This document shows, piece by piece, positions 28,021-37,687 of a DNA stretch of 64,000 bases. Every line of letters starts with the position of its first letter. The first letter of the stretch is position 1. Under the pieces are notes generated by a model. That model saw only the letters and a program-made list of their open reading frames with translations, searched no databases and had not been told where the DNA came from. The position numbers and the translations under genes were made by a program. Source of the DNA: Metallosphaera tengchongensis (GTDB lineage: Archaea; Thermoproteota; Thermoprotei_A; Sulfolobales; Sulfolobaceae); contig NZ_CP049074.1 of NCBI RefSeq assembly GCF_013343295.1, forward strand, positions 1,655,501 through 1,719,500, written 5' to 3'.

Positions 28021-29099
28021 ATGGGAAGGGGAGTTAAGAATGGTAACGAAATCCGGGTTACAGTCACCCTTCAGGTCTCCCCGCAGCTCCCCTGCTCTCC
28101 CTTGTTGAAAGGTATGGGAAAGGTCTCCATTTTGTCCTTCAATGGTTAAGACAAAACAGGCCAGAAAAGCTGTTGAAAGACACCCATAAGGGTACTTAAG
28201 ATATATTAAGGCAAAGGTCACCCTACTATCTAAAGTTCTGGACTATTATAGGGACGCGTTGTTCAAGTACAATTCGTGGTTAAACAGCCCTAACCTGGTA
28301 GCTACCCCAGAGTCGGCAAGGTCTTAGTTTGGCTAAGCCCAGTCCAGTCTTACACCGTAGAATTCCACAGGATGGTGGTAAGAATAGCAAGGATAGGAGG
28401 ACTATCCACGTTAGACTATCCCAGAAACTTGAGCCCATACAAGGACTGGGGAACTAAGGAAACTAGGTTAGTCTTGAGGGATGATAAAGTCTTCCTCAAG
28501 GTAACCCTCCTTATGAAGGATTGGAAAGTGCCCTTGGAAAGGGATGGCGTCACTGTGGACACTAACATAGGCGAGGAAGTTGTAGGAAAAGACAACATGT
28601 ACGTCAGGGTACCAAACCGTTCAGAGGATCCTCGCCACTACAAGGGTCTGGCTGAGGGTCTACAGAAGAAGTATAAAAGATAGAAAGAGAACTACAGCAC
28701 CCTGGATAGGGTCAGGTACTTTCACAGGAAGGCAAGTGACATCTTGGAGGACTCAGCTAGGAAAGCCGGGGAATGGGTTGTTGGCAAGTTAATGGACGTC
28801 TCAGTCATCTTCCTAGAGGACTTAATCAACATGGTCAAGGGTGTGAAGAAGTTTTTAAGAGAGTTCAGGGACGGGCTTTATCTAATGCAGTACCGCCGTG
28901 TCCAGTACTGGGTTGAGTGGGAAGCTGGAAAGCACGGGTTGAAGGTCGTGTACGTAGCCCACTTATTCTCCACTCAATGTCCCAAGTACGTTAGCAAGAC
29001 GGAGGGAGTCGCCCACAGGTACTTCCGTTGTGTTAATTGCGGTTATGATAAAGACCGTGATGTTGTCGCAGTCATGGATCTGTATGGGAAGGGTCTCTG
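28021..29099 (+). pseudogene. TnpB pseudogene, relic B (a different TnpB subfamily)
   Basis: A TATA box AGTATATAAAC at 27990-28000 stands 26 bases before an ATG at 28021 that opens a 42-codon frame with VTVTLQVSPQLP; it soon breaks. From 28372 on, one frame runs to 29099 with a single in-frame TAG at 28681: it has VDTNIGEEVVG (RuvC-I-like), a helical region, FSTQCPKYVS (first half of the zinc finger, one Cys lost), FRCVNCGYDKDRDVVAVMDL (second half and the RuvC-III Asp). The gene body is better preserved than in elements A and C, but frameshifts in the first 350 bases and the stop show that it is inactive. Confidence 0.82.
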
Positions 29100-29153
29100 A
29101 CCCTCTCGGCTCCTCTCCACATGAGAGATGTAGACCCGAATCGATGAGGGGGA

Positions 29154-29184
29154 TCCCTACCCTTTACGGCGTGGAGGAAGTCAG
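29154..29184 (+). repeat. right end / guide-RNA scaffold end of TnpB relic B
   Basis: TCCCTACCCTTTACGGCG followed by TGGAGGAAGTCAG is a good copy of the end found at the other relics. In TnpB systems the guide sequence would start right after it (29185 onward), reaching into the promoter of the pilus-type gene at 29242. Confidence 0.6.
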
Positions 29185-29205
29185 CTTTCATATCTTTCTC
29201 CGCGA

Positions 29206-29216
29206 ATATTTTTAAA
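29206..29216 (+). promoter_or_regulatory. probable TATA box of the pilus-type membrane protein gene
   Basis: An AT-rich box ending TTTTTAAA is centred about 29 bases before the ATG at 29242. It lies only 22 bases after the TnpB relic end, so the insertion landed just upstream of this promoter. Confidence 0.5.
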
Positions 29217-29241
29217 TTTGAGATATACAAATTAACCCCGT

Positions 29242-31089
29242 ATGGCATTTAAAGGGCTGAAAAGAGGGTCAGGCACCAAGGGCCAGGGAAATTCTAAATC
29301 ATCCACGGGGATTATAGGAAATTTCTATGATCTGGGAATAGTAAAGTCTATGTCTAAGAGTATAGAAAGAAAGCTTTTGCTCGCTGGAATGAGTACAGAT
29401 CCAAGAATGTTTGCCGCCCAAATATTCTTCTACTTGATAGTTTCCTCAGCCTTTTCAGTTCTTCTAGCTTTCTTTGGAATTTATATTATAGTGAAGTTAT
29501 ATTTAGTATTTAGATTAGCCAAGTTTGCAGTGCTGGGTCTGATGTTTCTTATATTCGCCTTTATAATTCCTCCAGTAGCATATCTGCTTCTTAACGTTAA
29601 CATATCTCAAGCCATTGAGAACAGAAGGATTGGAATAGACGCGGAAACGGCTGCATTCTCAGCGGTTTTCTCTATATTCCTGAAATCAGGGCTTAGCCCT
29701 AGGATCCTGTTCGAAAGGATATCCAAGACTATAGCTTTCAATTACATAACTCAACTTACTCTCTATGTCTCTAAGAGAATTAACTTCCTGGGGGAAAGCG
29801 TGGAGGATGCTCTCCTGCACGCTGTGAAAATCTCCCCCTCGAAAATGCTAAATGACTTTATAGTGAGTTACGTGTCCGCAGTGAGGAGCGGGGCTCCCGT
29901 TCTTGACGCCGTTACGGCTAAGGCTAAGGACATACTAAAGCAGTTGGAACTATCGGCTGCGATCGCTGCGGACAAGTTATCTGGAGTAGGTGAAACGTAC
30001 GTAATATGGTTGGCCTCAGGATACATCACGTTTTTCTTGATCTTACTACTCCAAGCGCTTTTCCCTAGTATCGTTGGAGCCTCTGTTCCTTTAAACGTAT
30101 TTGGGGCTATTCTAATACTTATTTTACCCCTGGTGGACGGAGTCTTTATTCTACTGGTGGAACAATCCCAGCTTAGGTTCCCAGAGCGGAAGTTATCGTC
30201 GTACAAAATCTTCTACATAACTCTTGGGATAGGTTTTGTGGCAATGTTCGTTATGTTGGGAGTTACAAAGCAACTGGTTCCTTTCCTTACCTTAACCGGA
30301 AATATCAATAACGTTACTCCGACGGTTATTTCCATGTTGGTGGGGCTACTAATAGCGACCATACCTCCGGCCATAATAACTTCAAAGGAGCTAAAGGAAG
30401 GCACTGGATACGACCCATATGTAGTGAACTTACTGAGGGCGATATCAGAGGGAATTAGGGCAGGACTCTCCCCTGAGGCAATCATTAAGAACATAAAGGA
30501 TAGTCCAGAAATGGGGAGACTATCAAACGTTCTGAAGGAAATTTACGCGTATTTGTCCTTAGGCTATCCACTTAGGGATGCGTTCATAAAGGGAGCTGAG
30601 AGAATACTGGACTTTACCTCAAGGATTTCACTTGTATCCATGGCAGACATGATAGATGTGGGGAGCATGACACCTGATAGTATTGAAAGCTTAGCTGAAC
30701 AAGTTGAGAGCCAAATTAAAATAAAAAGAGAGTATGAGAGCAAAATAAAGATACTCCTATATACGCCATATATAGGGGTCATTATTTCAATAATAGCAGT
30801 CAATTTCCTATCTGCAGCAATTTTAGGTCTGATAGAGGGTAATCAGTACGCTTTCACCTCTGGAGCCTTAGGAGCAGCAAGAGTTTTGCTTCCACAGGCA
30901 GTTTTCATTACTGCAATAGCTTCAATGATAAATGCATTCTTTGCAGGTCTGTTAGTAGGGAAGTTAGGGAGAGGAAAGGTAGCCTCTGGTTTCGTTCACG
31001 CCGCCGTGATGGTCACCGTTACAGCTATCTTGATGATAATCATAGTCCACATTCACTTTACCTTCGGAGCTCCACCTCCCCAAGGATAA
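29242..31089 (+). CDS. type IV pilus / archaellum-type assembly membrane protein (TadC/ArlJ/GspF family)
   Basis: 615 residues with two copies of the T2SSF unit: a cytosolic helical part with ILFERISKT...FLGESVEDALLHAV (about 155-220) and a second with GYPLRDAFIKGAERIL (about 435), each followed by pairs of hydrophobic segments; about nine membrane helices in total, with no signal peptide. Such proteins form the membrane platform for pilus subunit assembly driven by the ATPase encoded next. No class III signal pilin gene is found nearby. It might belong to the Ups, Aap, Bas or an unnamed system; length alone does not tell. Confidence 0.85.
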   Translation: MAFKGLKRGSGTKGQGNSKSSTGIIGNFYDLGIVKSMSKSIERKLLLAGMSTDPRMFAAQIFFYLIVSSAFSVLLAFFGIYIIVKLYLVFRLAKFAVLGLMFLIFAFIIPPVAYLLLNVNISQAIENRRIGIDAETAAFSAVFSIFLKSGLSPRILFERISKTIAFNYITQLTLYVSKRINFLGESVEDALLHAVKISPSKMLNDFIVSYVSAVRSGAPVLDAVTAKAKDILKQLELSAAIAADKLSGVGETYVIWLASGYITFFLILLLQALFPSIVGASVPLNVFGAILILILPLVDGVFILLVEQSQLRFPERKLSSYKIFYITLGIGFVAMFVMLGVTKQLVPFLTLTGNINNVTPTVISMLVGLLIATIPPAIITSKELKEGTGYDPYVVNLLRAISEGIRAGLSPEAIIKNIKDSPEMGRLSNVLKEIYAYLSLGYPLRDAFIKGAERILDFTSRISLVSMADMIDVGSMTPDSIESLAEQVESQIKIKREYESKIKILLYTPYIGVIISIIAVNFLSAAILGLIEGNQYAFTSGALGAARVLLPQAVFITAIASMINAFFAGLLVGKLGRGKVASGFVHAAVMVTVTAILMIIIVHIHFTFGAPPPQG

Positions 31090-31220
31090 TTTTAAAATAA
31101 ACTGAATAATATTTATTTTATAAATTAAGATATTATCATACTAGTGCTCTTTTTTAAATTAATAAATGAACTAAGGAGTAGAAGTAATATTCATATAGAA
31201 GATTTGACCGAAATGTAATA

Positions 31221-31229
31221 GTTTATAAG
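31221..31229 (+). promoter_or_regulatory. probable TATA box of the secretion ATPase gene
   Basis: GTTTATAAG is about 28 bases before the ATG at 31253. The gene therefore seems to have its own promoter in the 163-base A/T-rich gap that separates it from the membrane protein; no other feature is visible in that gap. Confidence 0.5.
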
Positions 31230-31252
31230 GGAGATAGAAGTATATTTAATTA

Positions 31253-32971
31253 ATGAAAATACCCTCTAATTTAACCTTTCGTTCACAAAAATCAACCGTC
31301 AAAACTACTGATGTACAACTAGATATCCCAATAAGTCTATATCCAATATCCATGCCTTACGAGGAGTTACCGGAGATAGTATCAGAGTATGAAGTAAACA
31401 TGTTGGCTTTAGTTCCTCAAAGTATTATACAGACATTCAACGCCCACAACGTGGAGTTGTCCATCGCCAATCCGCACACCTTCATTGTTTTCGATCAGGA
31501 GAAAGGTATATTTCGCTATGTCTTGGTTGAGCCCCCAATAGATTCCGGTATTCTGAACTCTTACTTGCTCCTCATAAGGGAGATTGAAAGATCACTTCTG
31601 AATAAGGACGAAACTTTGGATATAGCACAGATATTATTGGAAACTAACGCCAAGATGCCCTCTCTCCAATTGATTCAAGGGCAAGTAGGAGGAGTCACTA
31701 AGCTTAGTACTAAGGGTAAAGTGGTTCTCTACTATTTATTAAGGAATATGTTTGGCTACAACGTCCTAACACCATTATTAGCAGACACAAAGGTTGAGGA
31801 CATATCTTGTAGCGGAATAGGGTTGCCCATTTACGTTTATCATAGGGAGTATGACTATGTGCCTACTAATATTAATATTGCATCGAGTATTAAAATACTT
31901 GACAAAGAGATAAGTGGACCTGACCTTTTAGATCAAATTGTGTTAAGGCTCATATCTCTCTCCGGTAAGACAGTGTCCATAGCGAATCCAATTGCTGATG
32001 GTATCCTACCTAAGGGGGATAGAATTGCCGCAACTTTTAGATATGAAGTGAGCGCTAGGGGATCTAGCTTCGTTATAAGGAGGTTTAGCGAGACCCCTAT
32101 CACTATACTCAACCTTATAAATTCAGGCGTTCTCTCACCAGAGACTGCTGCCTATCTGTGGTACTCCATAGACTTAAGGATGTCGTTTATGGTTATTGGG
32201 GTGACAGGTGCAGGTAAGACCACCGTTTTGGGGTCGATACTGAACTTGGCTAAGGAGTCCCTAAAAATAGTGTCCATAGAGGATATCCCTGAGATCAGGT
32301 TAGCTCAGGAAAACTGGGTTCAACTATACGCTAGACAGGCTTACGGTGAGAGTAGCAAGGAAATCGGCTTAATGGATTTGTTGAAGCTCTCATTGAGGTA
32401 TAGACCAGATATAATTGTTGTGGGCGAGATAAGGGGTGCAGAGGCTTACATTCTATTTCAAGCTCTATCGACAGGTCACGGTGGAGCTACAACTTTTCAC
32501 GCCCACGATGCGGAAAGCGCTGTGAAGAGGTTACAGAACCCACCTCTCAATATCCCTCCTGAGTGGATACCCATGAATAACATAATAATAAACGTAAGGA
32601 GGCTACCGGTACTGATAGGCGACAAGATTCAGTTGAAGAGAAGGGTCGTAGCAGTAGACGAGCTGGTGACAGCTTCTGACTTTAGGAGAGTTGTGGATTG
32701 GGATCCAAGGAAAGATAATCAACAATTAGATCTAGATAACGCCAAAGTCCTGCGGACAAGGCTGGAAGAGGCGGGAAGATCCCTTGAGGAGGTAAGGGAG
32801 GAAATACAGAGGAGAGCTCTTTACTTAAGGTACATGGCAGCAGCAAAGGACATAGTTCAACACCCTGAAAGCTATAAGATGGTGAAGAGATACATCATCA
32901 AGTATAGCTTAAGACCGGAAGAGGCAATGAGAGAAGTAGCTAGGATGTCCTCAATTAAGGTCACGGTATAG
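31253..32971 (+). CDS. type IV pilus / secretion ATPase (GspE/ArlI/TadA family)
   Basis: 572 residues. The N-terminal 250 form a domain with weak family features; then RRFSETPITI leads into Walker A GVTGAGKTT near residue 320, the Asp box IEDIPEIRL, Walker B IIVVGEIRG near 385, and the His box GHGGATTFHAHD near 408. It powers assembly of pilus or secretion fibres together with the membrane protein upstream. The C-terminus adds about 120 residues after the ATPase core, longer than usual for ArlI. Ends 11 bases inside the convergent glycosyltransferase gene. Confidence 0.9.
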   Translation: MKIPSNLTFRSQKSTVKTTDVQLDIPISLYPISMPYEELPEIVSEYEVNMLALVPQSIIQTFNAHNVELSIANPHTFIVFDQEKGIFRYVLVEPPIDSGILNSYLLLIREIERSLLNKDETLDIAQILLETNAKMPSLQLIQGQVGGVTKLSTKGKVVLYYLLRNMFGYNVLTPLLADTKVEDISCSGIGLPIYVYHREYDYVPTNINIASSIKILDKEISGPDLLDQIVLRLISLSGKTVSIANPIADGILPKGDRIAATFRYEVSARGSSFVIRRFSETPITILNLINSGVLSPETAAYLWYSIDLRMSFMVIGVTGAGKTTVLGSILNLAKESLKIVSIEDIPEIRLAQENWVQLYARQAYGESSKEIGLMDLLKLSLRYRPDIIVVGEIRGAEAYILFQALSTGHGGATTFHAHDAESAVKRLQNPPLNIPPEWIPMNNIIINVRRLPVLIGDKIQLKRRVVAVDELVTASDFRRVVDWDPRKDNQQLDLDNAKVLRTRLEEAGRSLEEVREEIQRRALYLRYMAAAKDIVQHPESYKMVKRYIIKYSLRPEEAMREVARMSSIKVTV

Positions 32972-34241
32972 CTAAAACGATCAAAGAAATTATTAAAAGA
33001 ATTGCCCCATGAGTCACATCCCTTACGAGGTCTTCACCTGTTATGTCTAACGTTCCGGCCAACAGAAACAGGAACGAGATCAGGTTAACCTCCCAAGGAA
33101 TCCAGAGGTCATCGTTTATTCCTATTTTAGGGGTAACTTTCCATTTGAACTTTGTTCTGAGGGCTCCTAGGAAGTAACCTGTGAGGAATGCAGTCAACAT
33201 GAGGGTAGGTATTCTTATGTCGTACTCCTCCATTCTGGACCTAATGGATAGAAGGAAAGATGATAAGAGAAATATTGATAGTCCGAAAATCCAGGCAAGG
33301 ATAGATGAGGTTAGAAAGGGGTAGACAAGACCTGCGATTAAAAGCATCAGAATAAACAGAGGGTAAATTCCCCATTGATTCGCGTAGATTATGCCCTCAA
33401 TTCCCTTAATGCCTTTTCTAGCCATGGATAGGCTGTATATCATCAGTTGCCCTGACCCATAAGCCCAACGCTTCATCTGTTCAAAAAGGTCTTTCCATGA
33501 AAAGGGAGCTAGGGTCTCGACAACTACATCATCAGCATAGGCTACGGTCACACCTTTTAGGAAGAGTCTAATCCCCATTTCAAGATCCTCTGCTATAATA
33601 CCCTCTCTCCAATAACCCACCTTTACCACGGTCTCCTTTCTAATGGAAAACGCTGAACCGTTGGGAAATATGGGAAGCCCCCGTAACCACCTTCCCTTAA
33701 ACAAGGAGTTCATTGAAAAATCGGTCATCTCAGAGTAAAGTCTTTGAAGTTTAGACTCTGGATTTCTAATCCTGAGCCTCATGGCCACGGCCTCATACTT
33801 GTTCATGTACGGCAAAATTCTGGATAGAAAGTCCGGCTCCACCCTAGCCTCAGAGTCGAGGAAGATGAGGATTTCCCCTGTGGACTTCTCAATACCATAG
33901 TTTAGGGCTCCAGCCTTCCTTCCCCCCTGAAAATCTCTCCTAAAAAGAGAAAAGTTGGGGGGGACTGGGAGCGCCTTTAACTCTTCAAACTTCTCTTCAG
34001 AATCATCGGAAACAATTATAACCTCATAGTTATCATACTCTATCCTTGAGAGGTTCTCAACTAGTTTCTCTATCAATTCCTTAGGTTCGTCTTTTACGGC
34101 CACTATTATGGATACCCTAAAGCTGAAACTTCCATTAAGCTTGTCCATGATAACCTTATCGGTGTAGTAGGCCCCCTGTAAAATAATCCAAGAAGAGGAA
34201 AGAATGGCTGAAAAGAGAATCAGTATGTCCATAAAGAGCAT
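32961..34241 (-). CDS. membrane-bound family 2 glycosyltransferase
   Basis: 426 residues: one N-terminal membrane helix, a GT-A domain (VSIIVAVKDEPKE near 45, IFLDSEARVEPDF near 130 replacing the DxD, IAEDLEMGIRL near 215 with the catalytic Asp region, QMKRWAYGSG near 260, a QxxRW-type motif of processive enzymes) and about six C-terminal hydrophobic segments. It likely extends a glycan on a lipid or polymer at the membrane. The start codon shares a base with the pyrophosphatase stop (TAATG), so it is translated after that gene; pyrophosphatase would pull forward sugar-nucleotide synthesis, but this link is inference. Confidence 0.88.
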   Translation of the reverse strand: MLFMDILILFSAILSSSWIILQGAYYTDKVIMDKLNGSFSFRVSIIVAVKDEPKELIEKLVENLSRIEYDNYEVIIVSDDSEEKFEELKALPVPPNFSLFRRDFQGGRKAGALNYGIEKSTGEILIFLDSEARVEPDFLSRILPYMNKYEAVAMRLRIRNPESKLQRLYSEMTDFSMNSLFKGRWLRGLPIFPNGSAFSIRKETVVKVGYWREGIIAEDLEMGIRLFLKGVTVAYADDVVVETLAPFSWKDLFEQMKRWAYGSGQLMIYSLSMARKGIKGIEGIIYANQWGIYPLFILMLLIAGLVYPFLTSSILAWIFGLSIFLLSSFLLSIRSRMEEYDIRIPTLMLTAFLTGYFLGALRTKFKWKVTPKIGINDDLWIPWEVNLISFLFLLAGTLDITGEDLVRDVTHGAILLIISLIVLAIP

Positions 34242-34756
34242 TACTTGCCCTTCCTCTCCATGGCCTTGACTATTTTCTGCTTAGCCTCTGCGGCGGATCC
34301 CCATCCCTCAATCTTTACCCATTTTCCGGGCTCAAGCTCCTTGTAGTGCTCAAAGAAGTGAACTATCTTATTCTTGACTGGCTCCTCTAGATCGTTGATA
34401 TCCTTAATTCTTGAGAACGTGGGGTCTGTTTTGTCCTTTGGAACAGCGACTATTTTTTCATCAGTTCCCTCCTCATCCTTCATATGAACTACTCCAACCG
34501 GTCTGGCCTCGATCACCGTTCCTGGCATCAGCGGGTAATTGGTTATGACCAGCACATCTATGGGATCCCCATCCTCCTCTAAAGTTCCTGGAACGAAGCC
34601 ATAATTGAAAGGATAGACCATTGAGGTGTAGAGCACTCTGTCCACTTTTATTACATCCTCTTCCTCATCGTACTCGTATTTGATATTTGAACCACTTGGA
34701 ATTTCAATTAAAACATTAACTAATTCAGGGGCTTTTTTCCCTGGACCCAGCTTCAT
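34241..34756 (-). CDS. ppa: inorganic pyrophosphatase
   Basis: A soluble family I pyrophosphatase of 171 residues, hydrolysing PPi to phosphate. The metal-binding motif DGDPIDVLV near residue 60 and the [18 protein letters not shown] and [12 protein letters not shown] segments are present. I prefer the ATG at 34756 ([11 protein letters not shown]), which gives the N-terminus of the Sulfolobus enzyme, over the ATG at 34768. A TTAAATA box at 34786-34793 lies about 30 bases ahead, suggesting its own promoter although the operon continues from upstream. Confidence 0.95.
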   Translation of the reverse strand: MKLGPGKKAPELVNVLIEIPSGSNIKYEYDEEEDVIKVDRVLYTSMVYPFNYGFVPGTLEEDGDPIDVLVITNYPLMPGTVIEARPVGVVHMKDEEGTDEKIVAVPKDKTDPTFSRIKDINDLEEPVKNKIVHFFEHYKELEPGKWVKIEGWGSAAEAKQKIVKAMERKGK

Positions 34757-34793
34757 GTCTATCACCATATAGTCAACTTTGGTATCTTAAATA

Positions 34794-35348
34794 TCATTCG
34801 TCTTTATCCAATTCATCATTATTCAATAGGGAACCCTCTATCTCCTCCCTAATTTTGGCGAGAGGGCCTTCTTTCAACATTACCTCAAGGGCACCCTTAT
34901 ACGTTGCAATTATTTCATCAACTTGTAAACCTAGCCTTTTGTACCTCATGGCCTGTTTGAGGGTAGCCAACATCTCCGAAAATTTTGCAACTATTCCCTC
35001 CAGAGTCTTCCTCTCTTCGTATTCGAGGAAGAGCTCCTTCCCTATTCCCAAGGTCTCCAAGGCCCTCAGTTCGACTTCGCTCTTATCAATCCTGTCCGTC
35101 AACCATTTTGGTAGATCTCCGATAAGGCTCTCTCCTACATCATGAAATAGGGCGATAACTGCTGCATGATCTGGGTCCACGTTTAACCCATTTTCCCTCA
35201 ATTTGGTGGAGATGAAATAGGCAATGACTGCAGCCTCGAAGCTGTGAGAGGCGACAGTCTCCCCCATTGATGGAGGGACGCCCTTCTGCATCCATCCTGT
35301 TCTCACTAAGTTTTTGCACCCTACTATCAACCTCTCTAAGTCCATCAT
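34794..35348 (-). CDS. HD-domain hydrolase (YfbR/HDDC2-like nucleotidase)
   Basis: 184 residues with the metal motif His...HD...Asp: ASHSFEAA near residue 34, LFHDVGES near 68 and a later Asp in DEIIATY near 143, all within a bundle of helices. The closest family known to me is the HDDC2/YfbR group of 5'-deoxynucleotidases. The ATG overlaps the thiDN stop by 4 bases, so it is in the cofactor operon; it might hydrolyse a phosphorylated nucleotide or cofactor intermediate. Substrate unknown. Confidence 0.82.
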   Translation of the reverse strand: MMDLERLIVGCKNLVRTGWMQKGVPPSMGETVASHSFEAAVIAYFISTKLRENGLNVDPDHAAVIALFHDVGESLIGDLPKWLTDRIDKSEVELRALETLGIGKELFLEYEERKTLEGIVAKFSEMLATLKQAMRYKRLGLQVDEIIATYKGALEVMLKEGPLAKIREEIEGSLLNNDELDKDE

Positions 35349-36679
35349 AGATCCCTCAGAACGCTTTTCAGGGATTCCACCATCTCATCGATCGATGACG
35401 TCCAAAACCTAATCATTGCTTCTTTTCCAACCTTGCCCCGATCGAATATCACGTTAGGTATCTTTCCTAAAGTGGAGTAGACGTACTCAGCTAACCAGTT
35501 CATGGTTCTTCCCTCAGGTCCCTCAGGTTCCTTCGTTCTGTCGACCTCAAACACTTCATATCCGAGCTTCTTGAACGAGTTTACTATGTTTGGATCATAT
35601 CTGATGTTCATGAGGGTGTTGGCTCTTGAACCCTTGGAAATAACTGAGAGTAACAACCTGGCGGTATGGGTAGGAAACCCAAACATGGCTGGCATTCCCA
35701 CTCTCACTCTTCCCCCCCACTCCCTGATTATTCTCCCCCTGTACGTAGCTACATCCTCTAAACTCCTTACGTATCTAGGGTCAATGGAGTGAGCTAGATT
35801 GGACTGGACTTCAGGTATCAACATGTGAAATTTCCTCTCGTTTTCCGCGAAATCGGCAAACTTAACCATATCTTCTAAGACTTTCAGTTTGTCAATTTTT
35901 CTATGTAGCGAGGCTATAGGGTCGACGGGTCCAACTCCTTTTCCTATCCCAAGCCCGAATCCAATACTCTCGTCTAGCAGGTCCTTTGCCACTCTTGTGG
36001 AATTTTCCACCGAGTGACCTTGAGCCAACATTGAGCATATGGCAGACGCGAAGACGCTTCCCGTGCCGTGGGTGTGTTTAGCCTCTATCCTCCTGGATTT
36101 AAATATGACGTTATCCTTTCCGTCATAGAGGACGTCAACGCTTTCCTCAGCCACCACATGACCACCCTTTACGATAACGTAGGGGACAGAGAACATCTCA
36201 TGTATTTTCCTAGAGGCTAGAATTTGATCTTTCAACCCAGATATTTTAATACCGGACAGGATCTCAGCCTCAATGGCGTTTGGAGTAATGACAAAGGCCT
36301 TAGGAATGACGTATTGTTTGAACGACTCAACGTCTGCTATTAGCTTTGTGCCGTCCTTCGCGTAAATAACAGGGTCCACCACCACGGGGATATTTCCAGG
36401 TAAGACTTGGTGGATTATCTTCATCTGCTCTGGCGTATATATCATCCCAGTCTTAATGCACTTTACCTGAAAGTCTTCAAGGATAGCCTCGATTTCCCTT
36501 CTAAAGAAGTCAGCGCTGACTGGGAGAACTTCCCTTATTCCCTGAGTGTTCTGAGCTGTTAGGGCGCTTACTACAGCCACACCGTGAACCCCAAGTGCTT
36601 CCATAGTCTTGATATCGCTCTCTACCCCAGCTCCGCCCCCGGTGTCGAAACCTCCTATCGCCATGGCCACATTTTTCAT
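35345..36679 (-). CDS. bifunctional ThiD-ThiN (HMP-P kinase fused to thiamine-phosphate synthase)
   Basis: 444 residues. The first 260 are ThiD, which phosphorylates hydroxymethylpyrimidine: [36 protein letters not shown] and the anion-hole [10 protein letters not shown]. The last 170 residues are the ThiN domain (from about [14 protein letters not shown], with [15 protein letters not shown]), the archaeal thiamine-phosphate synthase. Fusion of the two is typical in archaea. Head of the overlap chain is moaDE (ATGA overlap), so thiamine and molybdopterin synthesis genes share a transcript. Confidence 0.93.
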   Translation of the reverse strand: MKNVAMAIGGFDTGGGAGVESDIKTMEALGVHGVAVVSALTAQNTQGIREVLPVSADFFRREIEAILEDFQVKCIKTGMIYTPEQMKIIHQVLPGNIPVVVDPVIYAKDGTKLIADVESFKQYVIPKAFVITPNAIEAEILSGIKISGLKDQILASRKIHEMFSVPYVIVKGGHVVAEESVDVLYDGKDNVIFKSRRIEAKHTHGTGSVFASAICSMLAQGHSVENSTRVAKDLLDESIGFGLGIGKGVGPVDPIASLHRKIDKLKVLEDMVKFADFAENERKFHMLIPEVQSNLAHSIDPRYVRSLEDVATYRGRIIREWGGRVRVGMPAMFGFPTHTARLLLSVISKGSRANTLMNIRYDPNIVNSFKKLGYEVFEVDRTKEPEGPEGRTMNWLAEYVYSTLGKIPNVIFDRGKVGKEAMIRFWTSSIDEMVESLKSVLRDL

Positions 36680-37365
36680 TCTCTTTTCACCCTTGTATTA
36701 CCTGCAACCACCCAATACTCACCGTCATCTCTCACTTCAAGTTTCCATATCCCTGTTGTATGTTTAACCAGCTCGATTGCCTCTTTCACGGCATCAATGG
36801 CGTCCTTCCTCCCTTTCCCAAGAACCATAATAAGGATGACGTCATCTCCAGGTTCCATGTCGTCTATGGCATGTATGATCTTTATCTTCACCACATCTGC
36901 GTATTTGCTGGCAATTTCTCTTTCAATCTCATCCAGTCTAGTCTTAGTGTAGGAGTCGTAGGCCTCGTACTTTAGACTAGTTACCTTATGACCTTCCACG
37001 GTACCCTTAACGAATCCTAAGTATACTACTAGGGATCCGGCCTCTGAGGGGGCCTGTTGCCTGAATTTCCTTATCTCTTCCATGACATCGAGTTTACCCC
37101 TTACTAGGTCTCCCCCTGCCGGAGGAGGGATTAACGCTATCTCGTCCCCTTCCTGGATCTCATTTATGCCCATTTTTCCGTTAACAAGGGGAAATATTTT
37201 AACTCCTGGTATTTCTCCGTCCAGTAACCTCTTCAGCTTTCCACCATACTTAACGCTAAGCTCCTTCAGTAAGCAGTCTAAGGTAGTGCAGTTAGTTTCG
37301 TATTCCTCCGAGCTCTTTCCCACAGCGTCTTTCACCAGGGCGAAATATCTGATCTTTACCTTCAT
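36676..37365 (-). CDS. MoaD-MoaE fusion, molybdopterin synthase
   Basis: 229 residues from the ATG at 37365 ([11 protein letters not shown]). Residues 1-82 are a MoaD ubiquitin-like domain ending in PPPAGG, the usual C-terminal di-glycine. Residues 90-225 are MoaE, with [21 protein letters not shown] and the catalytic-lysine stretch. In normal enzymes MoaD must have a free C-terminal glycine to carry sulfur; here it is followed directly by DLVRGKL, so the fusion must either be cleaved after GG or be inert as sulfur carrier. Fused MoaD-MoaE proteins of this form occur in other archaea. Confidence 0.9.
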   Translation of the reverse strand: MKVKIRYFALVKDAVGKSSEEYETNCTTLDCLLKELSVKYGGKLKRLLDGEIPGVKIFPLVNGKMGINEIQEGDEIALIPPPAGGDLVRGKLDVMEEIRKFRQQAPSEAGSLVVYLGFVKGTVEGHKVTSLKYEAYDSYTKTRLDEIEREIASKYADVVKIKIIHAIDDMEPGDDVILIMVLGKGRKDAIDAVKEAIELVKHTTGIWKLEVRDDGEYWVVAGNTRVKRE

Positions 37366-37687
37366 AGGATGTAAGTCATCTAGTGGTTTTTTATCTCTTT
37401 GCGGATAGGTCAACCATAACTTGGGCATTTGGCCAGATCAAAAGCAGTTCCGTTAGTTCAACATTCCAGACCTTAAGGATTTCTTCTAAAATCCATTCAT
37501 GGCGGAGAGGAAGTCAGATGATCAAAATGCGAGGGTTTCCTCAACTTTGTAAAATAAGAAAGTTACAATGGGGGGTATTACGTGGACATTGAGGACAAGG
37601 CGCTCAACCTCATTCATAAGCTTTGACTAGACGATGAGGAGGGTTTTTCTGTAAAGCTTTTTTCCTTGGCTTGAAAATCTAAGTTCT
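37366..37687. other. 322-base intergenic region between moaDE and the CoxG pair
   Basis: The gap holds an orphan IS200/IS605-type end (37501-37517), short T-runs near 37640-37665 and no convincing gene; the short open frames in it have neither start signals nor protein-like composition. Promoters for moaDE (left) and coxG (right) must be in its two ends. Confidence 0.5.
37501..37517 (+). repeat. orphan IS200/IS605-type end fragment
   Basis: GGCGGAGAGGAAGTCAG matches the last part of the guide-RNA scaffold end at 29165-29184 almost base for base. Only this 17-base tail remains and no tnpB is nearby. Confidence 0.45.

Noticed and set aside
27981-28221. 70-codon minus-strand frame around 28009-28221
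   Set aside because: It is antisense to the N-terminal part of the TnpB pseudogene B and has no start signals.
27974-29241. TnpB relic B as an intact, active TnpB
   Set aside because: The first 350 bases need several frame changes, a TAG stands at 28681 and one zinc-finger Cys is missing.
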